From assembly GCA_036343635.1 (NCBI GenBank), contig JAYYVF010000015.1, forward strand, positions 25,409 through 89,408: a stretch of 64,000 nt of DNA, read 5' to 3'. This DNA is from GCA-2693325 sp036343635. Lineage in GTDB: Bacteria > Latescibacterota > UBA2968 > UBA8231. Numbering within the stretch: the stretch's first letter is position 1; the number at the start of each line of letters is the position of its first letter. The position numbers and the translations under genes are program-made. A model generated the notes under the pieces. That model saw only the letters and a list, made by a program, of their open reading frames with translations. It was not told the origin of the DNA and made no database searches. Positions 55,369 through 64,000 of this stretch are shown one piece after another.

Positions 55369-56144
55369 ATATTTCATGCTGCGCCTGGGGTTTACCAGGC
55401 AATGAATATGACACCCTAAGGACAATATCGAAATTATCTTGTTCTTTCATTGACATACAATCTGGAACTTATTTGAATCACAATTATTCAAAAAACCAGG
55501 CAAAACATCGACAACAATTCTCCTGTATAGGATTGTCTTTCAATATGCCTGGCCACGCAAGCATGGACAGCCCAAATCCAAAAGAACGTGAATTAGCCTT
55601 AGGTCACATAAAATCTGGCATAGACCATGCGTCTAAATGTGGAATTGAAACCGCCTACGTGATACCTGGTTTTTCACAAGAACGTATACCCTACTTCAAT
55701 AATATCTTGCTAAAAGCTGCAGATCTGGCAGCGGTAGCTGGGATAAAATTGTGCATTGAACACTTCCCCCAACGTGCCCTACCAACTGCAATAAAAACCA
55801 TTGAACATATAAGAGAATTGGACCACGACAACCTTTTTTTTCTGCTAGACTCGGGGCATTTACAAATTTCTAAGGAGGATCCCCAGCATATTGTAGAAAA
55901 CGCTGGGGAAAAACTGGGTTACGTCCACTTAGATGACAATGACGGTAAAAGAGATTTACACTGGGCTCTTTGCACCGGTGTTATGACCTTAAACAATTTG
56001 AAATATCTAATAAAAACTCTACGATCTAATTCATATACTGGAGCACTTAGCATAGAATTAAATCCAACACTAAGCGCTCCAATACAAGCCTTACGCGAAA
56101 GCCTTGCGCTCTTAAAAATTATTCTTGATTCCTCAGATAATTAG
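55365..56144 (+). CDS. Sugar-phosphate isomerase/epimerase-like TIM barrel
   Basis: A 259-residue AP-endonuclease-2/xylose-isomerase-like barrel. Metal ligands are Glu in LCIEHFPQ, Asp/His in LLDSGHLQ, His in YVHLDDND and the last Glu in LSIELNP. Family members isomerise or epimerise sugars, inositols or hydroxy-acids. It is translationally coupled to the RsmJ-like gene and convergent with a Gfo gene. The pairing with a methyltransferase has no obvious functional meaning. Confidence 0.82.
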   Translation: MNISCCAWGLPGNEYDTLRTISKLSCSFIDIQSGTYLNHNYSKNQAKHRQQFSCIGLSFNMPGHASMDSPNPKERELALGHIKSGIDHASKCGIETAYVIPGFSQERIPYFNNILLKAADLAAVAGIKLCIEHFPQRALPTAIKTIEHIRELDHDNLFFLLDSGHLQISKEDPQHIVENAGEKLGYVHLDDNDGKRDLHWALCTGVMTLNNLKYLIKTLRSNSYTGALSIELNPTLSAPIQALRESLALLKIILDSSDN

Positions 56145-56178
56145 AAGAACACCCAAGGCCATTTAAACTGTATCGCGA

Positions 56179-57225
56179 TTATTTAATTACCACTTCTTTA
56201 CCTTTTTCAGCCGAATTATAAATCCCATCGAGCATTTTCTGCACCATGAGACCATGCTCTCCAGGTGCAACAGTTGGTTTATTATACAAAACGTGATCAA
56301 CAAAATTTCGCATCTTGGATTGAAATGCATCTTCATTGGGTAGCCAATGGGGTTTGGTGTTCACCATGTAATCATTCTCATCACTAAATAAACCGGGCGG
56401 ATCCCAAGATGCTCCACCTTTTTCTCCCATAATCGTAAAATTCCACGCTTCCTTCTCTATATGGGCAGCAAAGCTTGCTTCAAGATGCAGCGTAGCTCCA
56501 TTATCAAAGCGAATTAAACCAACAGCTAAATCCTCAACAGTATAAGTCTTATGATCCCAATTGGGCCATTGCGAAATAACATCTGATCTTTTATTACCTA
56601 GATAGGTATAAATACTACCGCTCGCTGCTACTGGCTTGGGTGAACCCATGACGAAATGTGTCATCTCTAGAGCATGCACTCCAATATCGATCATTGGGCC
56701 ACCACCCTGAAGATCTTTCCTGCCGAAAACTCCCCAATTAGGTATACCACGACGGCGGAGGGCATGAACACGCGCATAAAGAACCTTACCCAACTGTCCA
56801 CGGTCAACAGCATTCTTAATAAACGACGTTTTAGAATCAAATCGATATTGGAAACCGATTACCAGTTTGCGCCTATTCTTTTTCGCCGCTGCCAACATAC
56901 GATTACCTTCGCGAGCATTCATCGCTAAAGGTTTTTCTACCATAACATGAGATCCAGCATTAAGGGCATCAATCGAACAAGGAGCATGCATGCCATTTGG
57001 AGTACAGACACTAACCGCGTCAGGCTTCTCCAATTTTAGCATTTTCTTATAGTCTGTGAAGGCTTCTCCAATTGAAAACTCTTCGCATCTTTTTTCTGCA
57101 TTTTCCAAAACAACATCAGCAGCAGCAACTAACTCAACATCTTCCATTTTGCTTAGATAGTTCATGTGAGCCCCGGCGATACCCCCAGCACCAATAAAAG
57201 CAACACGCAATTTCTTTTTTGCCAT
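56179..57225 (-). CDS. Gfo/Idh/MocA family oxidoreductase
   Basis: A 348-residue dehydrogenase. VAFIGAGGIAGAH is the cofactor loop, VEKPLAMN the family lysine and DIGVHALEMTHF the catalytic segment. GGAG precedes ATG 57225. It follows the DUF6807 gene on the same strand (71 bp), and this pair, with a TIM barrel next door, is a frequent sugar-catabolic combination in Planctomycetes, Bacteroidetes and candidate phyla. Substrate not resolved. Confidence 0.9.
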   Translation of the reverse strand: MAKKKLRVAFIGAGGIAGAHMNYLSKMEDVELVAAADVVLENAEKRCEEFSIGEAFTDYKKMLKLEKPDAVSVCTPNGMHAPCSIDALNAGSHVMVEKPLAMNAREGNRMLAAAKKNRRKLVIGFQYRFDSKTSFIKNAVDRGQLGKVLYARVHALRRRGIPNWGVFGRKDLQGGGPMIDIGVHALEMTHFVMGSPKPVAASGSIYTYLGNKRSDVISQWPNWDHKTYTVEDLAVGLIRFDNGATLHLEASFAAHIEKEAWNFTIMGEKGGASWDPPGLFSDENDYMVNTKPHWLPNEDAFQSKMRNFVDHVLYNKPTVAPGEHGLMVQKMLDGIYNSAEKGKEVVIK

Positions 57226-57296
57226 AACTTAAAATTCTCCGATCATTGGACAAAGTTAACAAATCAATTCATATAGATCTGTTTTCACACGACTAA

Positions 57297-58205
57297 TTAA
57301 TTATCAGATTCTTGATAAGCAGAGATAATTTCTCGGACACCATCACATCCGTCTATTCCGCGACCAGGATGCACTATGTGACAAAAACGAAATATACGAA
57401 CTTCGCCATTAGGAATTACCCAACTACCATCAAGATTATCGTCGGATTTAAAGTCGTGAATCCCAAATGGATTTGCCGTAAATAAGCCATAACCTCTAAC
57501 ATGCCAATAAGTCGGATACAGGGGGTTCTGACAGTGGTCGATAACGGTATGTCCCCACTCGCTTCCGTCCGAGAGCGGACCGGAATAATCCACCCACTCT
57601 GCCTGAACTCCCCATGTAGATTCAGCCCCAGCTCCATTTTCATAAACTTGACCTTCGGAATTCTCTATTCGACCCTTATCCTTAGCATCCATAAAGGTAG
57701 GAACACGGATAGAATACAATCCACCTTCTTTAGTATCGCCAAATTTCACATCTCCATGATAAGCTCGGAATTCACTACTATGATTCAGTATCCGCAACAA
57801 GCCTTCAGACCTTATTTGAATCGTGCGCCGTTCCTCAATTAAGAGCTCACCATTTGGACCAAACCAATCTACGATGCCGTCGATCTGAGCAGCTCCTCCA
57901 ATCATTCCAACTATGGGTTGGCCTCGTTGCAACATCACACCATGATTTAAACTTTCATCCCAAAGATTGAATCCGTTAACCAAACCGTGTGCCGTATATA
58001 CGCTACGATGATGATAATGGTCTTGGGTCTCTCCATCTATATTGTCAACCGGAAATCCTCTGGTTAAGGGAATCCCTTCTGGCGTCTGCATTGGGTACAA
58101 GAAGGGCCGACATGCATAATGTCCATATCTATATTTCGTAAAAATCTTCCCATCTATCTTTACCTCTACAACATCTTTTTCAGACTTTAATGCAATTTCA
58201 ATCAT
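57297..58205 (-). CDS. DUF6807 / PmoA-family protein
   Basis: A 302-residue beta-rich protein of the family labelled PmoA or DUF6807. YRYGHYACRPFLYPMQTPEG near the N-terminus, RGFPVDNIDGETQDHYHHRS and a glycine-rich WHVRGYGLFTANPFG near the C-terminus are the conserved segments. Despite the label, it is not a membrane methane monooxygenase subunit; the family is widely found next to Gfo/Idh/MocA dehydrogenases and is of unknown activity. No signal peptide. ATG 58205 has GGAG upstream. Confidence 0.85.
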   Translation of the reverse strand: MIEIALKSEKDVVEVKIDGKIFTKYRYGHYACRPFLYPMQTPEGIPLTRGFPVDNIDGETQDHYHHRSVYTAHGLVNGFNLWDESLNHGVMLQRGQPIVGMIGGAAQIDGIVDWFGPNGELLIEERRTIQIRSEGLLRILNHSSEFRAYHGDVKFGDTKEGGLYSIRVPTFMDAKDKGRIENSEGQVYENGAGAESTWGVQAEWVDYSGPLSDGSEWGHTVIDHCQNPLYPTYWHVRGYGLFTANPFGIHDFKSDDNLDGSWVIPNGEVRIFRFCHIVHPGRGIDGCDGVREIISAYQESDN

Positions 58206-58396
58206 TAGTGCATCTCCATATTCTGAATTGGCCTATTAATTATATTTCATATTATATTTTTAAAGTAACCAACAAAAAATCCATATAACGACAACCATCT
58301 TGATTCTATATTTTCATCTCTGCAACCAACGAGCGTTATGATAGCGTACTATAGCACCCAGTGCAAACTTGCATCGGTCAGAACAAATACAAGCCC

Positions 58397-59074
58397 ATGA
58401 AGAGAATTATAATTGGCGATATTCACGGTTGCTCGGATGAATTGAACCAAATTATTTGTAAAGCCAATTTCTCATCAGGAGCTGACAAACTTTTTTTAAC
58501 TGGCGATGCTTTTGCTCGCGGTCCCGATCCGTTAGGAGTTTGGCAAACTATCATTAAGCATGGGGCCCAGATGGTTATGGGCAATCATGACGTTCGGTTA
58601 CTTGAGCAACTTCGTATGATTTTGGCGGGAAAAACCCTAGGACAATTAAAGTCAGACCAACTGTATACAATACGACAATTAGAATCTGTCCACACCCAAA
58701 TATTCCACTGGCTTTCTAGCTGTCCCTTATATATCGAAACTGAACACTTTCTATTAGTTCATGCAGGAATAAACCCTGTTCACGGGTTGCCTGGAACATC
58801 CTTTGAAGAATTCATTTCTATACGAACCTGGCCGCCCCTCCCCCAAAAAACATTTGACGGACCTAGGTGGCATGATTTTTATAAAAAAAAACAACCACTC
58901 ATAATATTTGGCCACGACGCTCCAAACGGATTGGTTGTAAAAAAGGCCAACGGTCAAACATATTTAATCGGCCTAGATACTGGATGCGTATACGGCGGGA
59001 AACTAACTGCCTATTCAATCGAAGACGAAATGCTGATTCAAGTCAAAAGTAAACAACAAAATGTTTTTCAATAA
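58397..59074 (+). CDS. Calcineurin-like metallophosphatase (ApaH/PrpE type)
   Basis: A 225-residue phosphoesterase. IIIGDIHGCSDEL (DxH), LTGDAFARGPD (GDxxxRG), VMGNHDVRL (GNHD/E) and LLVHAGINP with FGHDAPNG complete the five metal motifs of the serine/threonine-phosphatase and diadenosine-tetraphosphatase group. In the GD-x-V/A-x-RG block Ala replaces the usual Val. The start at 58397 begins the conserved domain directly; an upstream GTG at 58361 is possible but lacks a ribosome-binding site. Convergent with the C26 gene after 11 bp. Confidence 0.87.
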   Translation: MKRIIIGDIHGCSDELNQIICKANFSSGADKLFLTGDAFARGPDPLGVWQTIIKHGAQMVMGNHDVRLLEQLRMILAGKTLGQLKSDQLYTIRQLESVHTQIFHWLSSCPLYIETEHFLLVHAGINPVHGLPGTSFEEFISIRTWPPLPQKTFDGPRWHDFYKKKQPLIIFGHDAPNGLVVKKANGQTYLIGLDTGCVYGGKLTAYSIEDEMLIQVKSKQQNVFQ

Positions 59075-59085
59075 CAATTATGGCG

Positions 59086-59784
59086 CTACATTTTGGCACG
59101 GGAAACAAAATCGACAAAGATCCTTCGCCGTAATGAATCTTGCATAGATTCGGGATGAAATTGTAAACCTAAAAGGCGTCCTCCATCACCTTCTATCCCT
59201 TCAATTAAGCCATCGTATGAATATGAATTTACATCTAGGCCAGCACCTACTTCTTTAATTGCCTGTATATGAAAACTGTTAACCTCTATTTGACGTTTCC
59301 CTGTCATTTCAGTAAGAAAGGTTTCTTTTTGCAAATCTACTACGTGCTCTATCAACCTACCATTATTTCTTTTGGGGGAATGCGGTGAAACACTAAGCTG
59401 TTCTTGAACATCCGCATAAATAGTACCACCCATCTGCGTATTTATAAATTGCATCCCGTAACAAATCCCAAGTATTGGACGTTTACGCTCCATAACGGAA
59501 TTAAATATAGCCACATCACTCTCCCATCTACGCTCACACACTGGCGGCAAGTCTTTTGGCAACGTCCCTACCAATCCCTGAGTTATGCCAGGCCCTCCAG
59601 TAATGACTAATGCATCAATTTTGCAAGCTATTTCACTATAAACATCAAGACAATCCTTGGCTGAAGCGATTATCAATGGAACGCCGCCAGATTCAGTAAT
59701 AGCATCGACAAATTTGATCGATAATTCCTGATTATTATCAATGATACTCGTTGTTATTCCAATCAATGGTTTTTTTATTTTCAC
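59086..59784 (-). CDS. Gamma-glutamyl-gamma-aminobutyrate hydrolase-like (peptidase C26, class I glutamine amidotransferase fold)
   Basis: A 232-residue cysteine hydrolase. The nucleophile is Cys in ILGICYGMQ, the His-Glu pair is in LQFHPESMQ, and LVITGGPGI lies just before the nucleophile domain. This matches the PuuD-like branch, which hydrolyses gamma-glutamyl amides, so the call is to the family and not to the substrate. The start is GTG 59784, two bases after the upstream DUF5069 stop, so these two genes are co-transcribed. Confidence 0.85.
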   Translation of the reverse strand: MKIKKPLIGITTSIIDNNQELSIKFVDAITESGGVPLIIASAKDCLDVYSEIACKIDALVITGGPGITQGLVGTLPKDLPPVCERRWESDVAIFNSVMERKRPILGICYGMQFINTQMGGTIYADVQEQLSVSPHSPKRNNGRLIEHVVDLQKETFLTEMTGKRQIEVNSFHIQAIKEVGAGLDVNSYSYDGLIEGIEGDGGRLLGLQFHPESMQDSLRRRIFVDFVSRAKM

Positions 59785-59785
59785 G

Positions 59786-61087
59786 CTATATTCGTACTTT
59801 CATTCTTGCGAAGTGAATTTCATCTTCCAATTCAGCACTTGCAGCAAAACAACAAATATTTTTTCGTTGTGGGTCCAACGCCTCACTCGTCTTTCGAACA
59901 ATTTCACGCTGATCCTGATTAAAAGGTCCTGAATTCCAAAACACCTCATTAAAACTTTCTATTTCATCTTCATTTGTATTGAGGTCAATCTCCCGTAACC
60001 AATTAATTATTTCTATTTCTGTGGGATAACGTTGAAGTGCATCAATAAATTCCGTTTCCGACAACTTCAAAAAATCCAAAACCAACTTATCTAAAAAAGA
60101 GCGTTCGCCAAATTTGTATATTCCCAGCATTTTATATTTATGAGCAAATCCTTTATCTATCAGCCGAGCTAAACCGGCAATCCCACCAATACTGACATCG
60201 TATACACTACGTGGAGCACGACGACGCAAATCAACTATTAAAAAACTTTTTTGATCGTCAAAATCCATCAGATCAAAAAACGTATCCGCTACACTTCCAT
60301 CACAGCCCACCTCAATCCTGCGAGCAAGGAAAATTTCTCTCTCTTTACCATAAAAACCAAAATACGCACGTCGAGCATTGAAAGAAAATTTCGCACTATC
60401 GTCTTTTTTTACACACCCTGCAAGCCACTCTGATAGTTCAATATCATTTGGATTATCAATAGCAGCACGCATGAAATCACCCGCATTGAGTTCTAAAAAC
60501 TCGAGTATCGCTGTATCTAACCCTGAGTCAGGGCCGTATCTATATTCACCCAAACGATTTGAATTATATGCCCTCGCTTTATCAGCCATACGAGCTATTC
60601 CCACTATCCCAAGGATACTACGCTCATACGGTGTTCGAGGTGGCTCTACTGTTAAGTCTAGTCCACGAAATGATTCTCGGTCATCAAATTCAATCGATTC
60701 AAAAATAGTCTTTATATCTGTTCGGTCTTGCTCACATTTGCCCATTGTTTGGGAACGAATTCCCTTTTCATAGATATCCTGCGACCCATTTTGGAGATGA
60801 CAACTATTAAAATCTGCAAGTTCCGACTTATTACAAAGGTAGTTAGATCTAATGTAACCAAACAGTTTCTCGTCATTCATATTAAGTGCCAATTTCGAAA
60901 ATTCTTCTGGAGACAAACCAATAAAATTTAGAATATAAATATCTAAAGGGGATTCATGACCATAGGAATACTCTCCAATGGTATTATGGGCCTTTGCTCG
61001 AACCTTGTCGGCCATACGAGACAAACCAACTACACCTGAAAGATTAAGATTTGAAGGCCGGCGCGGGGGCTGTCGAAAAAGGTCCAC
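59786..61087 (-). CDS. Triple DUF5069-domain protein
   Basis: A 433-residue protein with three copies of the DUF5069 pattern, at about residues 1-82, 143-226 and 283-365. Each copy has R-P-P-R/R-A-P-R, GxxGLxRMxDKxRA, GEYxYG and LDxxILxFL. The copies are linked by 60-residue spacers that themselves resemble each other (IEFDDRESF and MDFDDQKSF). The usual family members have one copy, so this is an unusual architecture. GTG 61087 has AGGAG upstream. It is upstream of a C26 hydrolase and divergent from mutM. Function is unknown. Confidence 0.82.
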   Translation of the reverse strand: MDLFRQPPRRPSNLNLSGVVGLSRMADKVRAKAHNTIGEYSYGHESPLDIYILNFIGLSPEEFSKLALNMNDEKLFGYIRSNYLCNKSELADFNSCHLQNGSQDIYEKGIRSQTMGKCEQDRTDIKTIFESIEFDDRESFRGLDLTVEPPRTPYERSILGIVGIARMADKARAYNSNRLGEYRYGPDSGLDTAILEFLELNAGDFMRAAIDNPNDIELSEWLAGCVKKDDSAKFSFNARRAYFGFYGKEREIFLARRIEVGCDGSVADTFFDLMDFDDQKSFLIVDLRRRAPRSVYDVSIGGIAGLARLIDKGFAHKYKMLGIYKFGERSFLDKLVLDFLKLSETEFIDALQRYPTEIEIINWLREIDLNTNEDEIESFNEVFWNSGPFNQDQREIVRKTSEALDPQRKNICCFAASAELEDEIHFARMKVRI

Positions 61088-61168
61088 TGGATGACTCCTT
61101 TGATAAATTACCTATATACTGAAACGCAATATGTTGACGCAACCAACACCGACAATTATAATCCTCTA

Positions 61169-61990
61169 ATGCCTGAGTTACCTGAAGTCGAAACCGTTTG
61201 TCGCGCAATGCAAAAAGCTCTCCCCGGCAAACGAATCGTATCGATCAGCACCTCCGGAAAGCGTTTACGTGAACCAATTAACGATACTCGCCTTCACAAG
61301 TTAATAAACATTAAGTTTATTGAAATTACGCGACGTGCCAAATATCTTTTTCTACACTTAGAATCAGGAACCACCGTTCTTATACATCTAGGTATGAGCG
61401 GCAACCTACTACTCCGCGAACCCGGAGAAAAACACGACCATCTAATTTTTCACTTAGATCAAGAGAGAGCTTTAGTTTTTAATGATCCTCGTCGATTCGG
61501 GATGGTCTTGGTATTAGAACAAAATGAAATAGACACATGTCCTTATCTCATCCGTTTGGGTGTTGAACCGCTAACTCCAAAATTTAACAACCGTTATTTA
61601 ATCAAAAAATGCCACGATAGAAATACTCCTATTAAGAATTTAATTATGGATAGTAGAATCGTTGTAGGAGTTGGTAACATATATGCCAGTGAGTCTTTGT
61701 TCAAGGCAAAAATACACCCTCAAACACCCGCTATGCACCTTTCCCAGGCGCAAATAATCGCATTAACAAAAGCTATCAAAAATATACTTCGCCGTGCCGT
61801 GCAAAAAGGGGGGACAACAATTAACGATTATCTGGGTTCCGGTGAAGGAGGTAGGTTCCAACAAAAATTATCCGTATACGGGAGGAATGAGCAGCTCTGC
61901 CGAAACTGCTCCCAAGCTTTTATACAGCGGGTTAAAATAGCTGGTCGTAGCACATATTTTTGCCCGTCTTGTCAAAAACATAATATTTAA
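61169..61990 (+). CDS. mutM: Formamidopyrimidine-DNA glycosylase (Fpg)
   Basis: A 273-residue base-excision repair enzyme that removes oxidised purines (8-oxoguanine, FapyG) and cuts the abasic site. The mature N-terminus is PELPEVETV: Pro1 forms the Schiff base with DNA and Glu2 is catalytic. The helix-two-turn-helix has VGVGNIYASE, and the C-terminal zinc finger is CRNC and CPSC separated by 18 residues. The start at 61169 is fixed by the PELPEVE motif; the frame extends upstream to 61091 but the extension is not conserved. Confidence 0.96.
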   Translation: MPELPEVETVCRAMQKALPGKRIVSISTSGKRLREPINDTRLHKLINIKFIEITRRAKYLFLHLESGTTVLIHLGMSGNLLLREPGEKHDHLIFHLDQERALVFNDPRRFGMVLVLEQNEIDTCPYLIRLGVEPLTPKFNNRYLIKKCHDRNTPIKNLIMDSRIVVGVGNIYASESLFKAKIHPQTPAMHLSQAQIIALTKAIKNILRRAVQKGGTTINDYLGSGEGGRFQQKLSVYGRNEQLCRNCSQAFIQRVKIAGRSTYFCPSCQKHNI

Positions 61991-62290
61991 AATGTAACAA
62001 CAAACTCAGCTATCCGTCATCTATCAAGAATATTCTAAAGCTAACGGCTAAAAACCTACGTTCCGTAAAAGAGGCGACGTCATAAGAAACGAGACACCAG
62101 TCGGTAATCCCGTGATATTTGATAACATATTTACCAAGAAAAGTCGCACATATAAGAGGTCATACTCGACACTAATTCATAAACTCAAACTACCTATATA
62201 AAACATTTCTTTTCTGAGTGAAGCCTATTTCAAAACTAAATTTGTCCTACCAAAAAAGGGTAAAAAGAGGCCTTTGAATAGTTTTTTAAG
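61991..62290. other. Convergent intergenic region between mutM and clpP
   Basis: About 300 bp, AT-rich. No ORF with a ribosome-binding site and no strong terminator hairpin; a palindromic AGGCCT within an A/T-rich run near 62265-62276 is too short to call. Nothing further is seen. Confidence 0.45.
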
Positions 62291-62899
62291 TTACTTTTTA
62301 GCTTTACCGTTTGGAACAGGTTCCGTCGTTGTTATTACGCCATCGATAAGACCATATTTTTTTGCTTCAGAAGCCGACATAAAGAAATCTCTATCTGTAT
62401 CTTTAGCAATCTTTTCTACATCTTGTCCGGTATGCTCTGCATACAGCTCATTCAACTCTTCACGCAAACGAATAGTTTCTCGAGCTCGAATATCTAGATC
62501 CGTAGCCGTACCAGTAACAGTTCCCATTATCAGAGGTTGATGAATCATAATTCGCGCGTGGGGCCAAGCAAACCGTCGTTTCGGTTCACCTGCCGATAGT
62601 AAAAAAGATCCCATGCTCATCGCCATCCCAATACAAACAGTTGAGACGGGCGCACTTATTGCCCTCATAGCATCATAAATGGCCATTCCATCATGAACAG
62701 ACCCTCCGGGACTGTTGATATATAAGACGATCTCTGCCTTTGGATCTTCTACGTCTAAGGATAACAACTTAGTCACCACGGCACGGGCAGACTCATCGTT
62801 TACGTCAGACCACAGAAAAATCTTCCGTGCCTTATAAAGATTCAATTCCAAGTTTTTCTCTTGTAGATTCTTTAATAGATCTTCTTTTTCATCAGACAT
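62291..62899 (-). CDS. clpP: ATP-dependent Clp protease proteolytic subunit
   Basis: A 202-residue serine peptidase that forms the degradation chamber for ClpX/ClpA. Catalytic triad Ser95 (GMAMSMGS), His120 (MIHQP) and Asp171 (DRDFFMSA) is complete. INSPGGSVHDG and the QPLIMGTVTG handle region are typical. The family normally has GMAASM; here it is GMAMSM, a tolerated change. GGAGAGC lies upstream of ATG 62899. No clpX is in the window, so the usual clpP-clpX pairing is either broken or lies elsewhere. Confidence 0.95.
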   Translation of the reverse strand: MSDEKEDLLKNLQEKNLELNLYKARKIFLWSDVNDESARAVVTKLLSLDVEDPKAEIVLYINSPGGSVHDGMAIYDAMRAISAPVSTVCIGMAMSMGSFLLSAGEPKRRFAWPHARIMIHQPLIMGTVTGTATDLDIRARETIRLREELNELYAEHTGQDVEKIAKDTDRDFFMSASEAKKYGLIDGVITTTEPVPNGKAKK

Positions 62900-62945
62900 T
62901 TAGCGCTCTCCAAAAAATTTTAAACCAGCCTGAAACAGGGAGAAA

Positions 62946-62974
62946 AATATAATTGGTCCTGTTAATACAGTCAA
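62946..62974 (-). promoter_or_regulatory. Candidate sigma70-type promoter of clpP
   Basis: On the minus strand TTGACT (62974-62969) and TATATT (62951-62946) are 17 bp apart and lie about 45-75 bp before the clpP ATG, matching 5/6 positions in each box. Confidence 0.5.
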
Positions 62975-62991
62975 TTCAGTGAGGGTTTTAA

Positions 62992-63999
62992 TTATCGTAG
63001 TGTTGAAGGGTTTCCAGACCCAATGGAAGTATTCTTTCGATGAACAACTGAGCTCAGCAAATTCTGCGTGGCTGTCCTAAGGTCATCAAAAAATGTATAA
63101 AACAGAGGAACCAACAGAAGCGTTAATAACATTGAAGCCAGTAGCCCACCTATCATTGTCCTGCCAAGCGGCGCATAAGCCAGGCCAATCATCTTTGAAT
63201 TTCCGACTGCCATAGGAATCAGACCAAGGGCCGTAGTAAAAGTTGTCATCAAAATTGGACGAAAACGCTGCTTGCCGGCCGCAACTAATGCATCCATTCG
63301 CGAAGAGCCATCCCGGCGAATGCGATTTGCTAAATCAATCAGAACAATCGCATTATTCACCACCACACCGATAAGAATACACATTCCTACCATCGACATA
63401 ACGTCCTGCGGTGTATTCGTCAAATAGAGCGTCCAATACACCCCTAAAAAAGAGAATGGAATCGACACAAGCACTGACAACGGTAAAACAAATGATTCAA
63501 ACAAAATACCCATAAGTAGAAACACAAAAGTTACAGACATGATTACCGCAAAGTACATCGAATCATCCTGCTGCTGCAAGCGTTCAAAACGATCACCTTT
63601 AGACCAGCTATAACCTCGAGGTAAATCTAGGCCTTCCATAGCCTGATCGACTTGTATGAAAAGCTTTTCCGCGGACTCCTCATCGGCGCGAGCAACAACG
63701 TTTAGCATTGTCTGGCGATCGTCTCTACGAATACCGCCAAGGGTACGCTGAACATATATATCAGCTAAAGATTCAAGTGGTATTTCACGACCGTCTTTTG
63801 CTTCAAAATTCAACGCTCTGAGATCGTCAAGAGTCTTTCTATCCGCCTCTTCCAATTTTACCTGAATATTGACTTCGCGCCCGTCTTTAGTATGATACTT
63901 ACCCAGGTTGTAACCTCTCAAAGCATAGGAGATATTACTTGAGACCATTTGGGCACTTATCCCTGCATTTTGAAGTTTTGTTCGATCAAGTCTCAACTG
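62992..63999 (-). CDS. RND efflux transporter (AcrB/HAE1-like), C-terminal part, truncated by window edge
   Basis: The 3' end of a resistance-nodulation-division pump, a proton-driven inner-membrane exporter. The frame is open to the window edge, so at least two thirds of the gene lies outside. Visible are the end of a periplasmic porter domain (VRLDRTK-type segment, then GREIPLESLADI), then five to six membrane helices (AVIMSVTFVFLLMGILFES, FLGVYWTLYL, MVGMCILIGVVVNNAIVLI, MTTFTTALGLIPMA, MIGGLLASMLLTLLLVPLFY) and the conserved RFRPILMTTFTTALGLIPMA. The short C-terminal tail is basic. Its substrate cannot be read. It lies upstream of clpP on the same strand. Confidence 0.9.
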   Translation of the reverse strand, partial: QLRLDRTKLQNAGISAQMVSSNISYALRGYNLGKYHTKDGREVNIQVKLEEADRKTLDDLRALNFEAKDGREIPLESLADIYVQRTLGGIRRDDRQTMLNVVARADEESAEKLFIQVDQAMEGLDLPRGYSWSKGDRFERLQQQDDSMYFAVIMSVTFVFLLMGILFESFVLPLSVLVSIPFSFLGVYWTLYLTNTPQDVMSMVGMCILIGVVVNNAIVLIDLANRIRRDGSSRMDALVAAGKQRFRPILMTTFTTALGLIPMAVGNSKMIGLAYAPLGRTMIGGLLASMLLTLLLVPLFYTFFDDLRTATQNLLSSVVHRKNTSIGSGNPSTLR

Positions 64000-64000
64000 T

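Noticed and set aside
1..64000. CRISPR arrays, rRNA genes, complete insertion sequences or prophage
   Set aside because: No regularly spaced direct repeats, no rRNA-like stretches, and no intact transposase or phage structural genes were seen; the only transposase-like signal is the tail of the gene at 20313.

Overview
This 64 kb window comes from a bacterial chromosome of moderate-to-low GC. Conserved single-copy genes (def, glnD, hflX, mutM, clpP, a tRNA-Asp with encoded CCA) are mixed with a large accessory load of phytanoyl-CoA dioxygenase (PhyH) family enzymes, Gfo/Idh/MocA oxidoreductases, SDRs and enolase-superfamily members, and with very large secreted proteins ending in an 'NPFNPST' FlgD-like/T9SS-type C-terminal domain. 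That combination is typical of FCB-related or candidate-phylum lineages such as Latescibacterota or Poribacteria. The phylum is inferred from gene content, not shown by a marker gene. No rRNA, CRISPR array, complete insertion sequence or prophage was seen.

Layout. 1-6.7 kb: the 3' part of a cell-wall amidase, a small hypothetical gene, a Gfo/SDR pair, then the operon ATP-grasp-like/larE/def and tRNA-Asp. 6.7-8.4 kb: a GC-rich patch beside the tRNA holding a PC4-like remnant and an enolase-superfamily dehydratase/racemase, probably acquired. 8.7-10.9 kb: a GT2 glycosyltransferase overlapping a radical SAM/SPASM gene. 11.1-15.3 kb (minus): a fused fatty-acid-hydroxylase/GH3 amide synthetase, an N-acylamino-acid-racemase-like enolase and a small membrane protein. 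15.8-21.5 kb: a PhyH-rich stretch with two broken genes, a DUF3764-like and a DUF5069-like gene, and three intact PhyH genes. 21.6-29.2 kb (minus): a co-directional run of exported aldose 1-epimerase, PhyH, Gfo, SDR, PhyH, MBL hydrolase, PhyH and alpha/beta hydrolase, divergent from a complete sugar ABC transporter (29.3-32.8 kb) followed by a secreted leucine-rich-repeat protein. 33.9-38.8 kb: glnD, hflX and an HD-domain phosphohydrolase. 38.8-54.5 kb: three giant secreted proteins, two of them tandem paralogues with dockerin-like Ca loops and one carrying a cohesin-like N-terminus. 54.5-64 kb: an RsmJ-like methyltransferase, TIM-barrel, Gfo and PmoA-like (DUF6807) genes, a phosphatase, a C26 amidotransferase-like protein, a triple-DUF5069 protein, mutM, clpP and the C-terminal part of an RND efflux pump.

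How the parts may work together (inference). The 21.6-32.8 kb block looks like an uptake-and-degradation locus for a sugar or sugar-like compound: binding protein, ATPase and permease import it, aldose epimerase and Gfo/SDR enzymes process the ring, and Fe/2OG PhyH oxygenases remove or hydroxylate substituents. The 11.1-15.3 kb block could make N-acyl amino acids from hydroxylated fatty acids, an unusual combination. The giant secreted proteins could form a cell-surface assembly.
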